From the NCBI RefSeq assembly GCF_000514815.1, contig NZ_AZWQ01000024.1, positions 50,087 through 114,086 of the forward strand: 64,000 nt of DNA, written 5' to 3'. This document shows positions 1-8,990 of the stretch, piece by piece. The position numbers and the translations under genes are program-made. The notes beneath the pieces are model-generated. The model was given only the letters and a program-made list of their open reading frames with translations. It did not search any database and was not told the origin of the DNA. Source of the DNA: Salinispora fenicalii. Lineage in GTDB: Bacteria > Actinomycetota > Actinomycetes > Mycobacteriales > Micromonosporaceae. How positions within the stretch are numbered: the first letter of the stretch is position 1; each line of letters opens with the position of its first letter.

Positions 1-101
1 GGGGTGGTGTCGGTGAGGGTGGCCAGGGGGCCGGCGACGACACCGGTGGACAGGGCCAGACCAGCAATACCAAGCACACTACGACGCAGAATCGTGTTCA
101 T
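1..101 (-). CDS. N-terminus of a secreted protein (partial)
   Basis: Only the first 33 codons lie in the window; the gene runs off the left edge. The start is the ATG at 101-99, with a GGAG about 10 nt upstream on the minus strand. The peptide opens MNTILRRSVLGIAGLALSTG and continues into an alanine/glycine-rich stretch ending near VAGPLATLTD. This is a Sec-type signal peptide with a twin arginine, a hydrophobic core of about 15 residues and a plausible cleavage region. The mature domain is not visible, so no function can be given. Export is well supported. Confidence 0.7.
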   Translation of the reverse strand, partial: MNTILRRSVLGIAGLALSTGVVAGPLATLTDTT

Positions 102-558
102 CAGGGGATGCTCCATTCGGGGGTCGACACCCGTCACGCACGCCCGAAGGGGGGATCAGGCGGCAAAGGGGTGCAAGCACCGTCCGGCGCTCAAAAGAAC
201 AAGAAGAGAAGAGGGGGTCGGCTACCGCGGCCCTCACCAGAGAGGCACACACATACGGCGCCGGGTCCAGATGTAACGACCGGCCGCCCACCACCATTCC
301 CGGGAGCTGACCCGGCTGGCATCCGCCATCGGCGGGGCACCTCCACGGCCGTACGCAGGGTGTAACGCCCCGACGCCCGCCGAGATTCCGCCACCACCAT
401 GCCCCCGACCACACCCCAAATATGCGTAAAACGGTCACAAAGACGTGGTTCCGGTGCAAAGCATGACTGCCTTGCCGGGGGCACCCGGAAACCGCTACAC
501 CGGCCAAAACGGGTAGCCAATCTCAGCGAAATCCTCGGCAAGATCGGCCACCACCAGA
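102..558. other. intergenic leader region, no supported gene
   Basis: About 450 bases separate the secreted-protein start from the IS remnant. No reading frame here looks protein-like. On the minus strand a -10-like CATATT lies near position 420, which would give the secreted-protein mRNA a leader of roughly 300 nt. Such long leaders of actinomycete cell-wall enzymes are sometimes riboswitches, but I could not match a known consensus. A short hairpin TCAGA/TCTGA sits at about 560-574, at the IS-remnant border. Confidence 0.4.
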
Positions 559-1393
559 TCAGAGGACGTCTGATTCACGTATTTTGTGTGTGTTGTAGTT
601 GTAGGGGTTCTCGCCAGGTTGGGTGTTTTCGGCGGTGAGGCGTTTGGCAAGGTTGTCCATCATGGCGATGGTGATCATGCTGGGGGAGTTGTCGGGTCGG
701 GCTTCGTAGTCGCGCACGAGTCGGCGGTGGTGCATGAGCCAGCCCAGGGTGCGTTCGACGACCCATCGCCGTTTGACCACGCTGAAGCCTTTGACCTGCG
801 GGTCTTTGGTGACGGTCTCGACGTCGACGCCAAGGTGGGCGCCGTGTTCGACGACGCGGCTTTTGAAGCCTGCGGCGACCCAGGTTTTGGTGAGGGTGGG
901 GTGGGTGGTGGTGGCCTGGTCAAGCAGGTTGATGCCGATGGTGTTGTCGCTGGTGCTGGCGGCGGCGACGGCGAGGAGGAGGCCGAGGGTGTCGGTGATG
1001 ATGCCGCGTTTGCGGCCGATGATCTTCTTCCCGGCATCTGGGCCCTGTGTGGATAGTGGGACGTTAGTGGAGGTCTTCACGCTCTGGCTGTCCATGATGG
1101 ACGCGGTTGGTTTGGTGGTGCGGCCGTGGTGGTCACGCACGAGGCCGGTGAGCTGGTAATTGAGTTCGGTAGACCGTCGGGTGGGGCGGGAAGTCGTGGG
1201 GTAGGTAGCGCCAGGCGATGCCGGTGCGGCTGATGTACAGGATGGCGTTGAGGATGTCGCGCAGGTCGTGGGTGGGAGTACGTCCGCTGATGCCGGCGTC
1301 AGTGGGGGCTTGTCGCCAGGCGGTCAGGCGGGGTGTGATGAGGGCTCAGCGGGCGTCGGACAGGTCGGACGGATAGGGGCGCCGTTCGGTCAT
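559..1393 (-). pseudogene. broken IS5-type transposase (IS remnant)
   Basis: The N-terminal part begins MTERRPYPSDLSDAR at 1393 and is typical of the IS5-family DUF4096-like region. Codon 16, normally tryptophan, is TGA. Further on, [12 protein letters not shown] runs into what should be [16 protein letters not shown] in a different frame. This indicates an internal deletion of roughly a dozen codons that also shifts the frame. The C-terminal part from about 1140 down to 559 is open (MDSQSVKTS, then RRWVVERTLGWLMHHRRL, the DDE-type C-terminal signature). Two independent lesions make the gene non-functional. No convincing terminal inverted repeats or target duplication were found at its borders. 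Confidence 0.85.
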
Positions 1394-1776
1394 GAAGCAG
1401 GCGTACGGTGTCGGGCCCTCAACCTGGCGGACGTCATGTCCGTCAGTGCGGGATGAAAGTGAACCAGACACGATCCCGGGGCGATATCCGGTCCGGTGAC
1501 CTCGGCGACAGCGACCGGACCGGGTCTGACGTGGCGCATTGCGGGTGCGGGGTCACGCCACCGACCTTCGGCCGATCAGTGGCGGGTCGGCGTGCGGACA
1601 GGAACGCCTGACCGGGCCGGTGGCGGCCATACCAGCCGCTCCCGCCCGCGGGCCGTTGCTGCCGCGGTCAAGGGGTCGTGGCGGGGGCCCGAATCGGAAA
1701 CAGTTCTGTCACACCGTAGACACACCAGATGTCCAGTGATTAAATCACCTGACCACCGGCTTTCGATCTCTAGGAG
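1394..1776. other. intergenic region upstream of the sugar-acid operon
   Basis: This 380-base stretch has no credible coding frame. Its left part may be IS flank. Its right end is the promoter region of the following operon and holds the GTGATTAAATCAC palindrome listed separately. Confidence 0.4.
1736..1748. promoter_or_regulatory. palindromic operator candidate for the GntR regulator
   Basis: GTGATTAAATCAC is a perfect palindrome (6-bp arms around one A), 34 bases before the start of the first operon gene. FadR-subfamily GntR proteins commonly bind short dyads of this size, and the second gene of the operon encodes one. It is therefore a reasonable autoregulatory operator. Binding is inferred. 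Confidence 0.5.
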
Positions 1777-1782
1777 ATGCCC

Positions 1783-2958
1783 GTGCGTTCAGCGAGAAAC
1801 CTGCGGCGACTGTCCGCCTCCGGCCTCTCGGCCGTGGCCGTCGTCGCGCTAACCACCGCTCCCGCCGCCGCGCGGCCTGACGTCACCGCGCCGAGCGACT
1901 CGACATGCAGCCTCGTCAGGTCGACCTGGCAGGCCGAGGCCGCCGTCAATACGGAGCTCACCGAGCGATTCGAGGCCTACGGCAACTCAGGCGTCGGCTG
2001 GACTGGTGGCGACAGCACGTACTCGGTGCGCCAGAGCGGCGGACGCACGCTGTGGCTCTTCTCGGACACCTTCCTCGGACCGGTCAACCCCGACCTGACC
2101 CGACCCACATCAGTCCCATTCCTCAACAACTCCTTCGTCGTCGAGAAGGGTGACAAGCTGACGACAGTCACTGGCGGAACGTCGGAGCAACCCGACTCGC
2201 TGGTACCCCCGGACGAGGCAGACACGTGGAACTGGCTGGGTGCCGGTGTCGAAACGCGCGACTCGCTCGACGTGATGTTCCTCGAGTTCGGTGTGTTCGG
2301 GCCCGGGATGTGGGACTGGGAATGGCGCGAGAACAAGCTGGTGCGCTTCGACCCGAAGACCTACGCCGTGCGCGAGGTCGTACCCATGCCGTCGTCGGCT
2401 GACATCCAATGGGCGTCGTGGATCGAGCGCCGCGGCCAGGACACGTATGTATACGGCGTCGAAGATCAGGGTGCGACGAAGTACATGCACCTCGCCCGAG
2501 TCTCGGGAGACGACCTCACCCAGCCCTGGTCCTACTGGACCGGCGACGGCTGGTCGCCCGACGAGCAGACCTCCGCCCGCATCATGTCCGGCGTCGCCAA
2601 CGAGTACAGCGTCACGAGGTTCAAGGACGGCTACCTGCTCGTCACGCACGACACCAGCGAGCTGTTCAGCCGCAACGTCGTGGCCTACATGAGCTGCACG
2701 CCGTACGGTCCCTTCACCCGGGCCACCACGCTCTACCAGACGCCCGAAACCGGGCAGTCCGGCTCGTACGGCAACCCAAACATCATTACCTACAACGCCC
2801 ACGAGCATCCTGACCTGCGCCGCGGCAACCAGTTGCTGCTCACCTACAACGTCAACAGCCTCGACCCCAACGCTGACCTCTACGACGACGTGACGATCTA
2901 CCGTCCCCGCTTCGTCAACGTGACGCTGACGCGCGTTCACGCAGAGGGGACGCGATGA
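1783..2958 (+). CDS. secreted DUF4185/DUF5005-like beta-propeller protein
   Basis: About 391 residues. The start is GTG 1783, because AGGAG at 1772-1776 lies 6 nt before it; the ATG at 1777 would touch the RBS. A signal peptide (LSAVAVVALTTAPAAARP) directs export. The mature part has the GWTGGDSTYSV and GGRTLWLFSDTFLGPV motifs near residues 75-100, then LNNSFVV and WNWLGAGVE, as in DUF4185/DUF5005-type five-blade propellers. Some DUF4185 proteins of mycobacteria have been shown to be endo-D-arabinanases, so a secreted glycan hydrolase is plausible, but the substrate is not visible here. It heads the sugar-acid operon and overlaps the GntR gene by 4 nt, suggesting that it generates the oligosaccharide the operon imports. 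Confidence 0.75.
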   Translation: MRSARNLRRLSASGLSAVAVVALTTAPAAARPDVTAPSDSTCSLVRSTWQAEAAVNTELTERFEAYGNSGVGWTGGDSTYSVRQSGGRTLWLFSDTFLGPVNPDLTRPTSVPFLNNSFVVEKGDKLTTVTGGTSEQPDSLVPPDEADTWNWLGAGVETRDSLDVMFLEFGVFGPGMWDWEWRENKLVRFDPKTYAVREVVPMPSSADIQWASWIERRGQDTYVYGVEDQGATKYMHLARVSGDDLTQPWSYWTGDGWSPDEQTSARIMSGVANEYSVTRFKDGYLLVTHDTSELFSRNVVAYMSCTPYGPFTRATTLYQTPETGQSGSYGNPNIITYNAHEHPDLRRGNQLLLTYNVNSLDPNADLYDDVTIYRPRFVNVTLTRVHAEGTR

Positions 2959-3677
2959 CCACGTCGACGAGCCCCTTCCAGCCCCCCGCCCGGCGTCGGC
3001 TCGCCGACGATCTGACAGCCGGCCTCGTCGCGCTCATCCACGAGCGTGGGCTGCAGCCCGGGGACCAGTTCGACTCTGTCCGGGAGCTCGCGACCCGCTT
3101 CCAAGTCGCCGTGCCCACGTTGCGGGAAGCCCTGCGACGGCTGGAGGCCACCAGCGTGATCGAGCTTCGGCACGGCTCCGGCGTGTACGTGGGGCCCAAC
3201 GTGCGAAGGCTCGTGCTCTCCAACCCGGTCATGATGAAGCCGTCGGCCGACCAACTGGTTGCGCTGCTGAGCGCACGGCTGCTCTTCGAGCCATCCATCG
3301 CAGCCGCGGCCGCCGAGGTCCGCGAAGCCCGCGAGGTGCAGCGTATGGCCGACGCGCTCGCCGAGGCCGACCGCTGTATCGCGGAGGACGACGCGCAGCT
3401 CTGGTCGGTCAACCTCGACTTTCACCGGGCACTCGCGGCCGCCGCCGGCAACCCGGTCATCGCAGAGGTCGTCGATTCGCTGCTCTTCGCCCACGCCCAG
3501 GAGCAACGTGAGATCCTCCGTATCCACGGAGACGCAAGGCAGGACCTCGCAGAACACCGAGCGATTACCGACGCGGTCGTGCGTGGCGACCCGAAGGCCG
3601 CGGCAAAGCTGACCGACCAGCACCTGCAAAGCGTTCTCTCCCTTGTCAAGCAGCGGATGGGGACATCCGACACCTGA
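2955..3677 (+). CDS. GntR/FadR-family transcriptional regulator
   Basis: 240 residues. The N-terminal winged helix-turn-helix (residues about 12-75, with VRELATRFQVAVPTLREALR and RLEATSVIELRHGSGVYVG) is classic GntR. The C-terminal part (about 90-235) is all-helical and fits an FCD effector domain, with the LDFHRALAAAAGNP segment and the HRAITDAVVRGD motif containing likely metal/effector ligands. The ATG overlaps the stop of the propeller gene (ATGA). FadR-type regulators of sugar-acid operons usually repress until a pathway intermediate binds. The likely target is the palindrome at 1736-1748. Confidence 0.9.
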   Translation: MTTSTSPFQPPARRRLADDLTAGLVALIHERGLQPGDQFDSVRELATRFQVAVPTLREALRRLEATSVIELRHGSGVYVGPNVRRLVLSNPVMMKPSADQLVALLSARLLFEPSIAAAAAEVREAREVQRMADALAEADRCIAEDDAQLWSVNLDFHRALAAAAGNPVIAEVVDSLLFAHAQEQREILRIHGDARQDLAEHRAITDAVVRGDPKAAAKLTDQHLQSVLSLVKQRMGTSDT

Positions 3678-3741
3678 TCCTGCCCCCGTCGCGTCGACCG
3701 GCAAGGCCGGCCGGTAGTCACGAAAGTATGAGGTGAAGACC

Positions 3742-5001
3742 ATGAAGATGCGTCATTCGGTTGCCGCAGTGGCAGCCGCATCGGCGATGCTCCTAGCCGC
3801 GTGCGGGGGCAGCTCCGACGACACCGCCGGCGGGTCGGTCGACTCGCTGAAGTTCTACAACGACAAGGCGGCCTGGAAGCCGCAGTTCGAGGAGGTCAGC
3901 AAGGTCTCCCAGGACGAGATCGGCCTCGCGCTCGAGCCGGTTGGCTACTCCGAAGCCAACCAGTACGCCGCGTTCATCCGGTCCTCGTTCCGGACCAAGG
4001 AAAAGCCCGATCTGTTCACCTGGCACACAGGCAAGGAACTTGAGGACCTCGTCAGACAGGGACTGGTCGCCGAAACCACGTCTCTGTGGGACAAGGCCAT
4101 CGCTGATGGGGACGTCCCCGAAGATCTCCGTGAGTACTTCACGGTCGACGGCAAACAGTACTGCGTCCCCCTGCAGGCCGGCTACTGGGTGATGTTCTAC
4201 AACAAGCGCATTTTCGACCAGGAGGGCATCACGCCCCCGAGCACGTGGGCGCAGCTCGAGGCCATTGCCGAGAGGCTCAAGGGCGCGGGCGTCACACCGT
4301 TTCACCAGACGAACGTCCTGTTCACATTCTCGTGGTTCCAGACCCTCCTGACAGGTAGCGACCCGGAGCTCTACGAGGCACTGTCCACGGGTGAGGCGAA
4401 GTACACCGACCCTGGTGTGGTCAGCGTCATGGACAAGTGGCGGGCCATGCTCGACAAGGGGTACTTCAGCGATCCGGGCTCCAAGACCGACCCGCAGGTG
4501 ATGCTCAAGAACGGTGACGTCGCCATGATCAACATGGGTACCTGGTTCAACGGCAACCTCAAGTCAGTCGGCATGGAGATCGACAAGGACTACGGGATGT
4601 TCGTCATCCCCAACGTCGACCCGTCGCTCGCCACCAGGCCGATGGTCGTCGAGGCCGGCCCGGTGTGCACTGCTGCCGACGCGACGCACCGCGAGGAGGC
4701 CGAGAGGTACTCGGCGTGGTGGTTCACCCCACCGGCGCAGACCGCCTGGGCGAACGCTCGCGGTGAACTCTCCTTCAACCCGAGGGCCGAGGTCAGCGAC
4801 GAGACCCTCGCCAGCCTCAGCGACGAGATCAACAAGGGTGACTACAGGCTGATGAACCGATACTTCGAGGCCGCGCCCGTGCCGGTGCTGACCGCCGCGC
4901 TCGACGGATTCGGCGCCTTCGTCACCAAGCCCGGCGACCCGATGCCGGTGCTCAAGGAGGTGCAGGCGGCCGCCGACGCCTACTGGGCCGAGCAGGGGTA
5001 G
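3742..5001 (+). CDS. ABC transporter sugar-binding lipoprotein
   Basis: 419 residues, extracytoplasmic solute-binding protein family 1. I choose ATG 3742 because AGGTGA at 3731-3736 lies 5 nt upstream; an in-frame GTG at 3733 lies inside that RBS. The lipobox is LLAACGGSS, so the mature protein is lipid-anchored at the cysteine near residue 21. The body has the usual family features, such as WHTGKELEDLVRQGLV, PLQAGYWVMFYNKRIFDQ and GDVAMINMGTWFNGNL. It delivers an oligosaccharide or sugar to the permease pair encoded downstream. A strong hairpin after the stop probably sets its expression above that of the permeases. Confidence 0.92.
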   Translation: MKMRHSVAAVAAASAMLLAACGGSSDDTAGGSVDSLKFYNDKAAWKPQFEEVSKVSQDEIGLALEPVGYSEANQYAAFIRSSFRTKEKPDLFTWHTGKELEDLVRQGLVAETTSLWDKAIADGDVPEDLREYFTVDGKQYCVPLQAGYWVMFYNKRIFDQEGITPPSTWAQLEAIAERLKGAGVTPFHQTNVLFTFSWFQTLLTGSDPELYEALSTGEAKYTDPGVVSVMDKWRAMLDKGYFSDPGSKTDPQVMLKNGDVAMINMGTWFNGNLKSVGMEIDKDYGMFVIPNVDPSLATRPMVVEAGPVCTAADATHREEAERYSAWWFTPPAQTAWANARGELSFNPRAEVSDETLASLSDEINKGDYRLMNRYFEAAPVPVLTAALDGFGAFVTKPGDPMPVLKEVQAAADAYWAEQG

Positions 5002-5008
5002 GTCGGGT

Positions 5009-5039
5009 TGGTGGGGCCGTTTCCCGGATGGCCCCACCA
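5009..5039 (+). terminator. intra-operon hairpin between binding protein and permeases
   Basis: TGGTGGGGCC and GGCCCCACCA form a perfect 10-bp stem around an 11-nt loop, 7 nt after the binding-protein stop. There is no T tract. In ABC operons such stems usually stabilise the upstream mRNA or partly terminate transcription, so that the binding protein is made in excess. That role is inferred. Confidence 0.65.
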
Positions 5040-5064
5040 CGGCACACGGATCGAAGGAGAGCCC

Positions 5065-6021
5065 ATGTCCGGATCGCTCGGAACGGCGACCACAGTTCGA
5101 CCGCCGGGGTCGGATAGCGACCTCGGTGAGCGCAGTGCGGCACAACAGCGCACCAAAACCCCGTACGAATGGCCGGCGCGGGCGTTCAGCCTGCCCGCGG
5201 TGCTTCTCGTGGCGCTGCTGCTGTACCTGCCGTTCGTGTGGACCACGTACATCAGCTTCACCGACTACAACGGCTTAGGCAGCCCGGTGTGGGTGGGTCT
5301 GAGCAACTACCGGGACATGGTCTCCGACTCCGTGTTCCTCACGGCGGTCGGCAACACGCTGCTCTGGGTCGTAGGCAGCATCACCCTTCCCGTGGCGTTG
5401 GGTCTGCTCATAGCGGTGCTGACCTACGGACGTCGCTTTGGCACCCTGATTCGGCTGCCGTTTCTCATCCCGTACGCCGTGTCGGGCGTCGCCGTCGGCG
5501 TCATCTGGGGATTCGTGCTGCAGACCCAAGGCGCCCTGGGTCAAGTACTGGAGTTCCTCAACCTGCCCGGTGCCAGCACCAGGTGGCTCCTTGAGGGCCC
5601 ACTGAACACGTTCATCATGATCGGCGCGGCGTCCTGGCAGATCGTCGGTGTCAACGCCCTGCTGTTCGTGATCGGGTTGCAGTCCATTCCCAGGGAACCC
5701 GTCGAGGCCGCTCGGCTCGACGGTGCCACCGGCTGGACAATGTTCCGGTGCATCGTCTGGCCGCAGATGCGTGCGCTCACCACCGTCGTGATCGGACTGT
5801 CGATCGTTGCGAGCCTCAAGACGTTCGACATCGTGTGGATCATGACCCAAGGTGGCCCGGGCCGGGTGTCGGAGACCCTCGCCCTGACGATGTACCGCGA
5901 GACGTTCGTCCTCAGTGACTACGGCCAGGGTGCCGCCATCGCGGTTTTCCTCAGCGTTGTCACCTTCGCCGCCTCGATCATCTACCTGCGACGGCAGCTT
6001 TCCGGCCGAGCGACGAGTTGA
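5065..6021 (+). CDS. ABC sugar transporter permease (MalF/UgpA type)
   Basis: 318 residues. ATG 5065 has a GAAGGAGA ribosome site at 5053-5060; earlier in-frame starts lie in the hairpin region and lack one. About six membrane segments are visible, starting with AFSLPAVLLVALLLYLPFVW. The permease EAA loop is REPVEAARLDGATGWTMFRC near residues 210-230, followed by IVWPQMR. It pairs with the next gene to form the membrane channel. No ATP-binding subunit is encoded nearby. In actinomycetes a shared MsiK-type ATPase commonly energises such importers, which I infer here. Confidence 0.92.
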   Translation: MSGSLGTATTVRPPGSDSDLGERSAAQQRTKTPYEWPARAFSLPAVLLVALLLYLPFVWTTYISFTDYNGLGSPVWVGLSNYRDMVSDSVFLTAVGNTLLWVVGSITLPVALGLLIAVLTYGRRFGTLIRLPFLIPYAVSGVAVGVIWGFVLQTQGALGQVLEFLNLPGASTRWLLEGPLNTFIMIGAASWQIVGVNALLFVIGLQSIPREPVEAARLDGATGWTMFRCIVWPQMRALTTVVIGLSIVASLKTFDIVWIMTQGGPGRVSETLALTMYRETFVLSDYGQGAAIAVFLSVVTFAASIIYLRRQLSGRATS

Positions 6022-6033
6022 GAGGACGTTGTG

Positions 6034-6849
6034 ATGTCTCGTGTAATCCGACCCGGGTTTCTGACCCTTCTCGGCCTCATCTGGCTCGCCCCCGTCTACC
6101 TGCTGGTCGCCAACGCGTCGAAGCCGGCCGAACTGTACGACCCAGCGAGGGTCTGGGCACCGCTTCCCGACTTCGCGCTGGTCGACAACATGCGTGATGC
6201 GTGGCAGAAGGCCCAGCTCGGTGACAGCATCCCGAGCAGCCTTCTCTACAGCACGATCGCGCCGCTGACCGCCGTCGTCCTCGGTGCCGCCATCGGGTTC
6301 GCGATCGTGGCGCTGCGACTCAGGCACGGCTTCCTGTGGTTCGTCTTCACCTTTGGCAGCACGATCTTCCCGCTGCAGATGATCCTCATGCCACTGTTCA
6401 TCGGATATGCCAATACCGGCCTGTACGACACCCGAACCGGCATGTACCTCGTCTACACCGCCATCAGCGTGCCGTTCGCCGCGTTCTTGATGCGTAACTT
6501 CTTCACAGGTGTCTCGTACTCGGTGTTCGAGGCCGCAGTCATCGACGGCGCATCGACCTGGCGCATCTTCTGGCGCATCTACCTGCCACTCGCCAAAAGT
6601 GCACTGTCCGCGATCTTCATCCTGCAGGCAACATTCATCTGGAACGACCTCCTGCTCGGACTCACGCTCAGCCAGTCGGACGACGTCCGGCCCATCATGC
6701 CGGCCCTGACGAGCCTGCAGAGCACCTACGGCGGATCAGCACTGCCGACCGTCCTCGCAGGTGGCCTGTTGGTCTCGCTGCCGACCGTGGCACTTTTCCT
6801 CGCCACCCAGCGGCTCTTCGCGCGAGGCCTAACCCTCGGCCAGTCCTAG
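6034..6849 (+). CDS. ABC sugar transporter permease (MalG/UgpE type)
   Basis: 271 residues if the ATG at 6034 is used (GAGAGGA 7 nt upstream; GTG 6031 is an alternative only 4 nt from it). Six membrane segments are predicted. The EAA loop is FEAAVIDGASTWRIFWRIYL near residue 165, followed by PLAKSALSAIFI. The partner of the preceding permease; together they receive sugar from the lipoprotein and hand it to the cytoplasmic enzymes of the same operon. Confidence 0.92.
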   Translation: MSRVIRPGFLTLLGLIWLAPVYLLVANASKPAELYDPARVWAPLPDFALVDNMRDAWQKAQLGDSIPSSLLYSTIAPLTAVVLGAAIGFAIVALRLRHGFLWFVFTFGSTIFPLQMILMPLFIGYANTGLYDTRTGMYLVYTAISVPFAAFLMRNFFTGVSYSVFEAAVIDGASTWRIFWRIYLPLAKSALSAIFILQATFIWNDLLLGLTLSQSDDVRPIMPALTSLQSTYGGSALPTVLAGGLLVSLPTVALFLATQRLFARGLTLGQS

Positions 6850-6883
6850 CAACGTCGCGCCCAACCAACTGATTGGAGAAGCT

Positions 6884-7684
6884 GTGACCACGCAGCCAAC
6901 GGGCTCCTCCCGGGTCATCGTCGTCACGGGTGGGGCCGCCGGAATCGGCCGGGCAGTCGTGGAGCGCCTGGCAGCAACTGGTGACACGGTCGTCGCCGTT
7001 GACCGCGACGAGGACGCCCTGGGCGAGCTCGACGACTCCTCCGGCACGTTCTCAGGGCGGGTGGTCCCGCACGTCGCGGATGTCGCCGACGACTCGTCCC
7101 TCGCCGCGCTGGGCGTCCGCCTGCGCTCCGACTTCGCACGTCTCAACGGGCTCGTCTGTGCCGCAGGGATCCAGCGCTACGGAACCGTCGTGGAGACGAC
7201 CGCCGATCTGTTCGACGAGATCATGGGCGTCAACCTGCGGGGCACATTCCTCACCTGCCACCACCTACTGCCATTGATGCAGGGCAGCGGGGGGCAGGTG
7301 GTCATCGTGGCGTCCGTGCAGGCATACGCCGCCCAGCACGGCGTCGCCGCCTACGCGGCGACCAAGGGCGCACTGCTGTCCCTCGCCAAGGCCATGGCCG
7401 TGGACCACGCGACGGAGGGCATCCGGGTCAACGCGGTATGCCCTGGTTCGGTGGACACGCCAATGCTGCGGTGGGCCGCCACCCTGTTCAGCGGGGACCG
7501 GCCAACCGACGACGTGCTTGCCGACTGGGGGAGCGCCCACCCTCTCGGACGGGTGGCGCAGCCAGCGGAGGTCGCCGACGTCGCCGCCTTCCTGCTCAGC
7601 GACCAGGCGAGCTTCGTCACGGGCGCGGACATTCGCGTCGACGGCGGGCTGACCGCAGGGCTCCCCGTCGCTTTGCCGAAGTAG
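6884..7684 (+). CDS. SDR-family sugar (acid) dehydrogenase
   Basis: 266 residues; GTG start with GGAGAA 3 nt upstream. Classical short-chain dehydrogenase: nucleotide motif TGGAAGIG near residue 11, NNAG-equivalent CAAG near 90, catalytic Ser in VASVQAY, and the YAATKGA Tyr-Lys pair near 155. The C-terminal GADIRVDGGLTAG closes the cofactor site. In this operon the expected job is NAD(P)-dependent oxidation of a sugar to its lactone or acid before the dehydratase. The exact substrate cannot be read from sequence. Confidence 0.88.
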   Translation: MTTQPTGSSRVIVVTGGAAGIGRAVVERLAATGDTVVAVDRDEDALGELDDSSGTFSGRVVPHVADVADDSSLAALGVRLRSDFARLNGLVCAAGIQRYGTVVETTADLFDEIMGVNLRGTFLTCHHLLPLMQGSGGQVVIVASVQAYAAQHGVAAYAATKGALLSLAKAMAVDHATEGIRVNAVCPGSVDTPMLRWAATLFSGDRPTDDVLADWGSAHPLGRVAQPAEVADVAAFLLSDQASFVTGADIRVDGGLTAGLPVALPK

Positions 7685-7730
7685 CCGTCGCGCCCGCACA
7701 CATTAGGCACCACAAGAAGAAGGAACCCTC

Positions 7731-8990
7731 ATGCGCATCGCCGATCTCCGGGCAACCACGGTCACCGTGCCGCTCGAAGCCTCCCTGCGCCACAGCAACG
7801 GCGCTCACTGGGGACGCTTTGTCCGCACCATCATCGAGATCGAAAGCGACAACGGGCTCATCGGCATCGGAGAAATGGGCGGCGGCGGCCAGAGCGCCGA
7901 GGCTGCCGTGGTGTCACTGCGGGACTATCTCGTCGGGCACGACCCGGCCCGCACCGAGGTCCTGCGATTCATGCTCGCCAATCCGACCGCAAGCCTCTAC
8001 AACAATCGCACCCAGCTGCTGGCCGCCGTGGAGTTCGCCTGCCTCGACCTGCAGGGCCAGCACCTCGGCGTCCCCGTGCACGTCCTGCTGGGCGGCAAGA
8101 TCCGCGAACGGATCCCGTTCGCAAGCTACCTGTTCTTCCGCTACCCCGACGCATCCGGCAAGGGCGAGGTTCGCACAGCTGAGCAGCTCGTCGCGCACGC
8201 GCGAGCCCTCAAGGACAAACACGGTTTCACCATCCACAAGCTCAAGGGCGGTGTCTTCCCACCCGACTACGAACTCGAGTGCTACCGGGCGCTGGCTGAG
8301 GCGTTCCCGAAGGACCGCCTTCGGTACGACCCGAACGGAGCGTTGAGCGTCGAGGAGGGCATCCGCTTCGCCAAGGCCATCGAGTCCGTGAACAACGACT
8401 ACCTTGAGGACCCGGCGTTCGGACTCAACGGGCTCCGCCGGATCCGCGAGAAGACGTCGATCCCGATCGCGACCAACACCGTCGTGGTCAACTTCGAGCA
8501 ACTGGCGACGACAGTGCGCGACCCCGCGGTCGACGTTGTGCTTCTCGACACGACCTTCTGGGGCGGCATTCGCGCCTGCATCCGGGCTGCCGCGGTCTGC
8601 GAGACGTTCCAGATCGGCGTGGCCGTGCACTCCTCGGGAGAACTGGGCATCCAGCTCGCGTCGATGCTGCACCTTGGTGCGGTGGTCCCCAACCTCACCT
8701 TCGCGGCGGACGCGCACTACCACCACCTGCTCGACGACGTGATCGAGGGCGGCAGGATGACCTACCACAACGGTGCCATCACCGCGCCGGACACGCCAGG
8801 GCTCGGCGTCCGCCTCGACGAGGCCAAGGTTCGCAAGTACGCCGACCTCTACCAGGAACTCGGCGGATACCCGTACGACCGCGACCCCGGCCGCCCGGGC
8901 TGGTTTCCGTTGCTTCCCAACTCCGACTTCGCCGACCCGACAGTGACGCAGCTTCCGCTCACCTCACCCGGAAGGCATGAGCCGCGATGA
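7731..8990 (+). CDS. enolase-superfamily sugar-acid dehydratase (glucarate dehydratase-like)
   Basis: 419 residues; GAAGGA precedes the ATG. The N-terminal capping domain ([17 protein letters not shown], then GIGEMGGGG) resembles the glucarate dehydratase family. In the barrel, KLKGG supplies the KxK-type base, DPNG and YLEDP give the first two metal acidic ligands, and [10 protein letters not shown] holds the histidine on the opposite face. Expected reaction: dehydration of an aldonate or aldarate to a 2-keto-3-deoxy acid, matching the KDG kinase and KDPG aldolase downstream. The long C-terminal tail with FAADAHYHH is typical of this subgroup. Substrate stereochemistry is unknown. Confidence 0.85.
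   Translation: MRIADLRATTVTVPLEASLRHSNGAHWGRFVRTIIEIESDNGLIGIGEMGGGGQSAEAAVVSLRDYLVGHDPARTEVLRFMLANPTASLYNNRTQLLAAVEFACLDLQGQHLGVPVHVLLGGKIRERIPFASYLFFRYPDASGKGEVRTAEQLVAHARALKDKHGFTIHKLKGGVFPPDYELECYRALAEAFPKDRLRYDPNGALSVEEGIRFAKAIESVNNDYLEDPAFGLNGLRRIREKTSIPIATNTVVVNFEQLATTVRDPAVDVVLLDTTFWGGIRACIRAAAVCETFQIGVAVHSSGELGIQLASMLHLGAVVPNLTFAADAHYHHLLDDVIEGGRMTYHNGAITAPDTPGLGVRLDEAKVRKYADLYQELGGYPYDRDPGRPGWFPLLPNSDFADPTVTQLPLTSPGRHEPR

Noticed and set aside
102..430. Possible c-di-AMP (ydaO-type) riboswitch in the leader of the secreted protein
   Set aside because: I looked for the conserved purine-rich blocks and did not find them; only a long leader can be claimed. A covariance-model search would decide.
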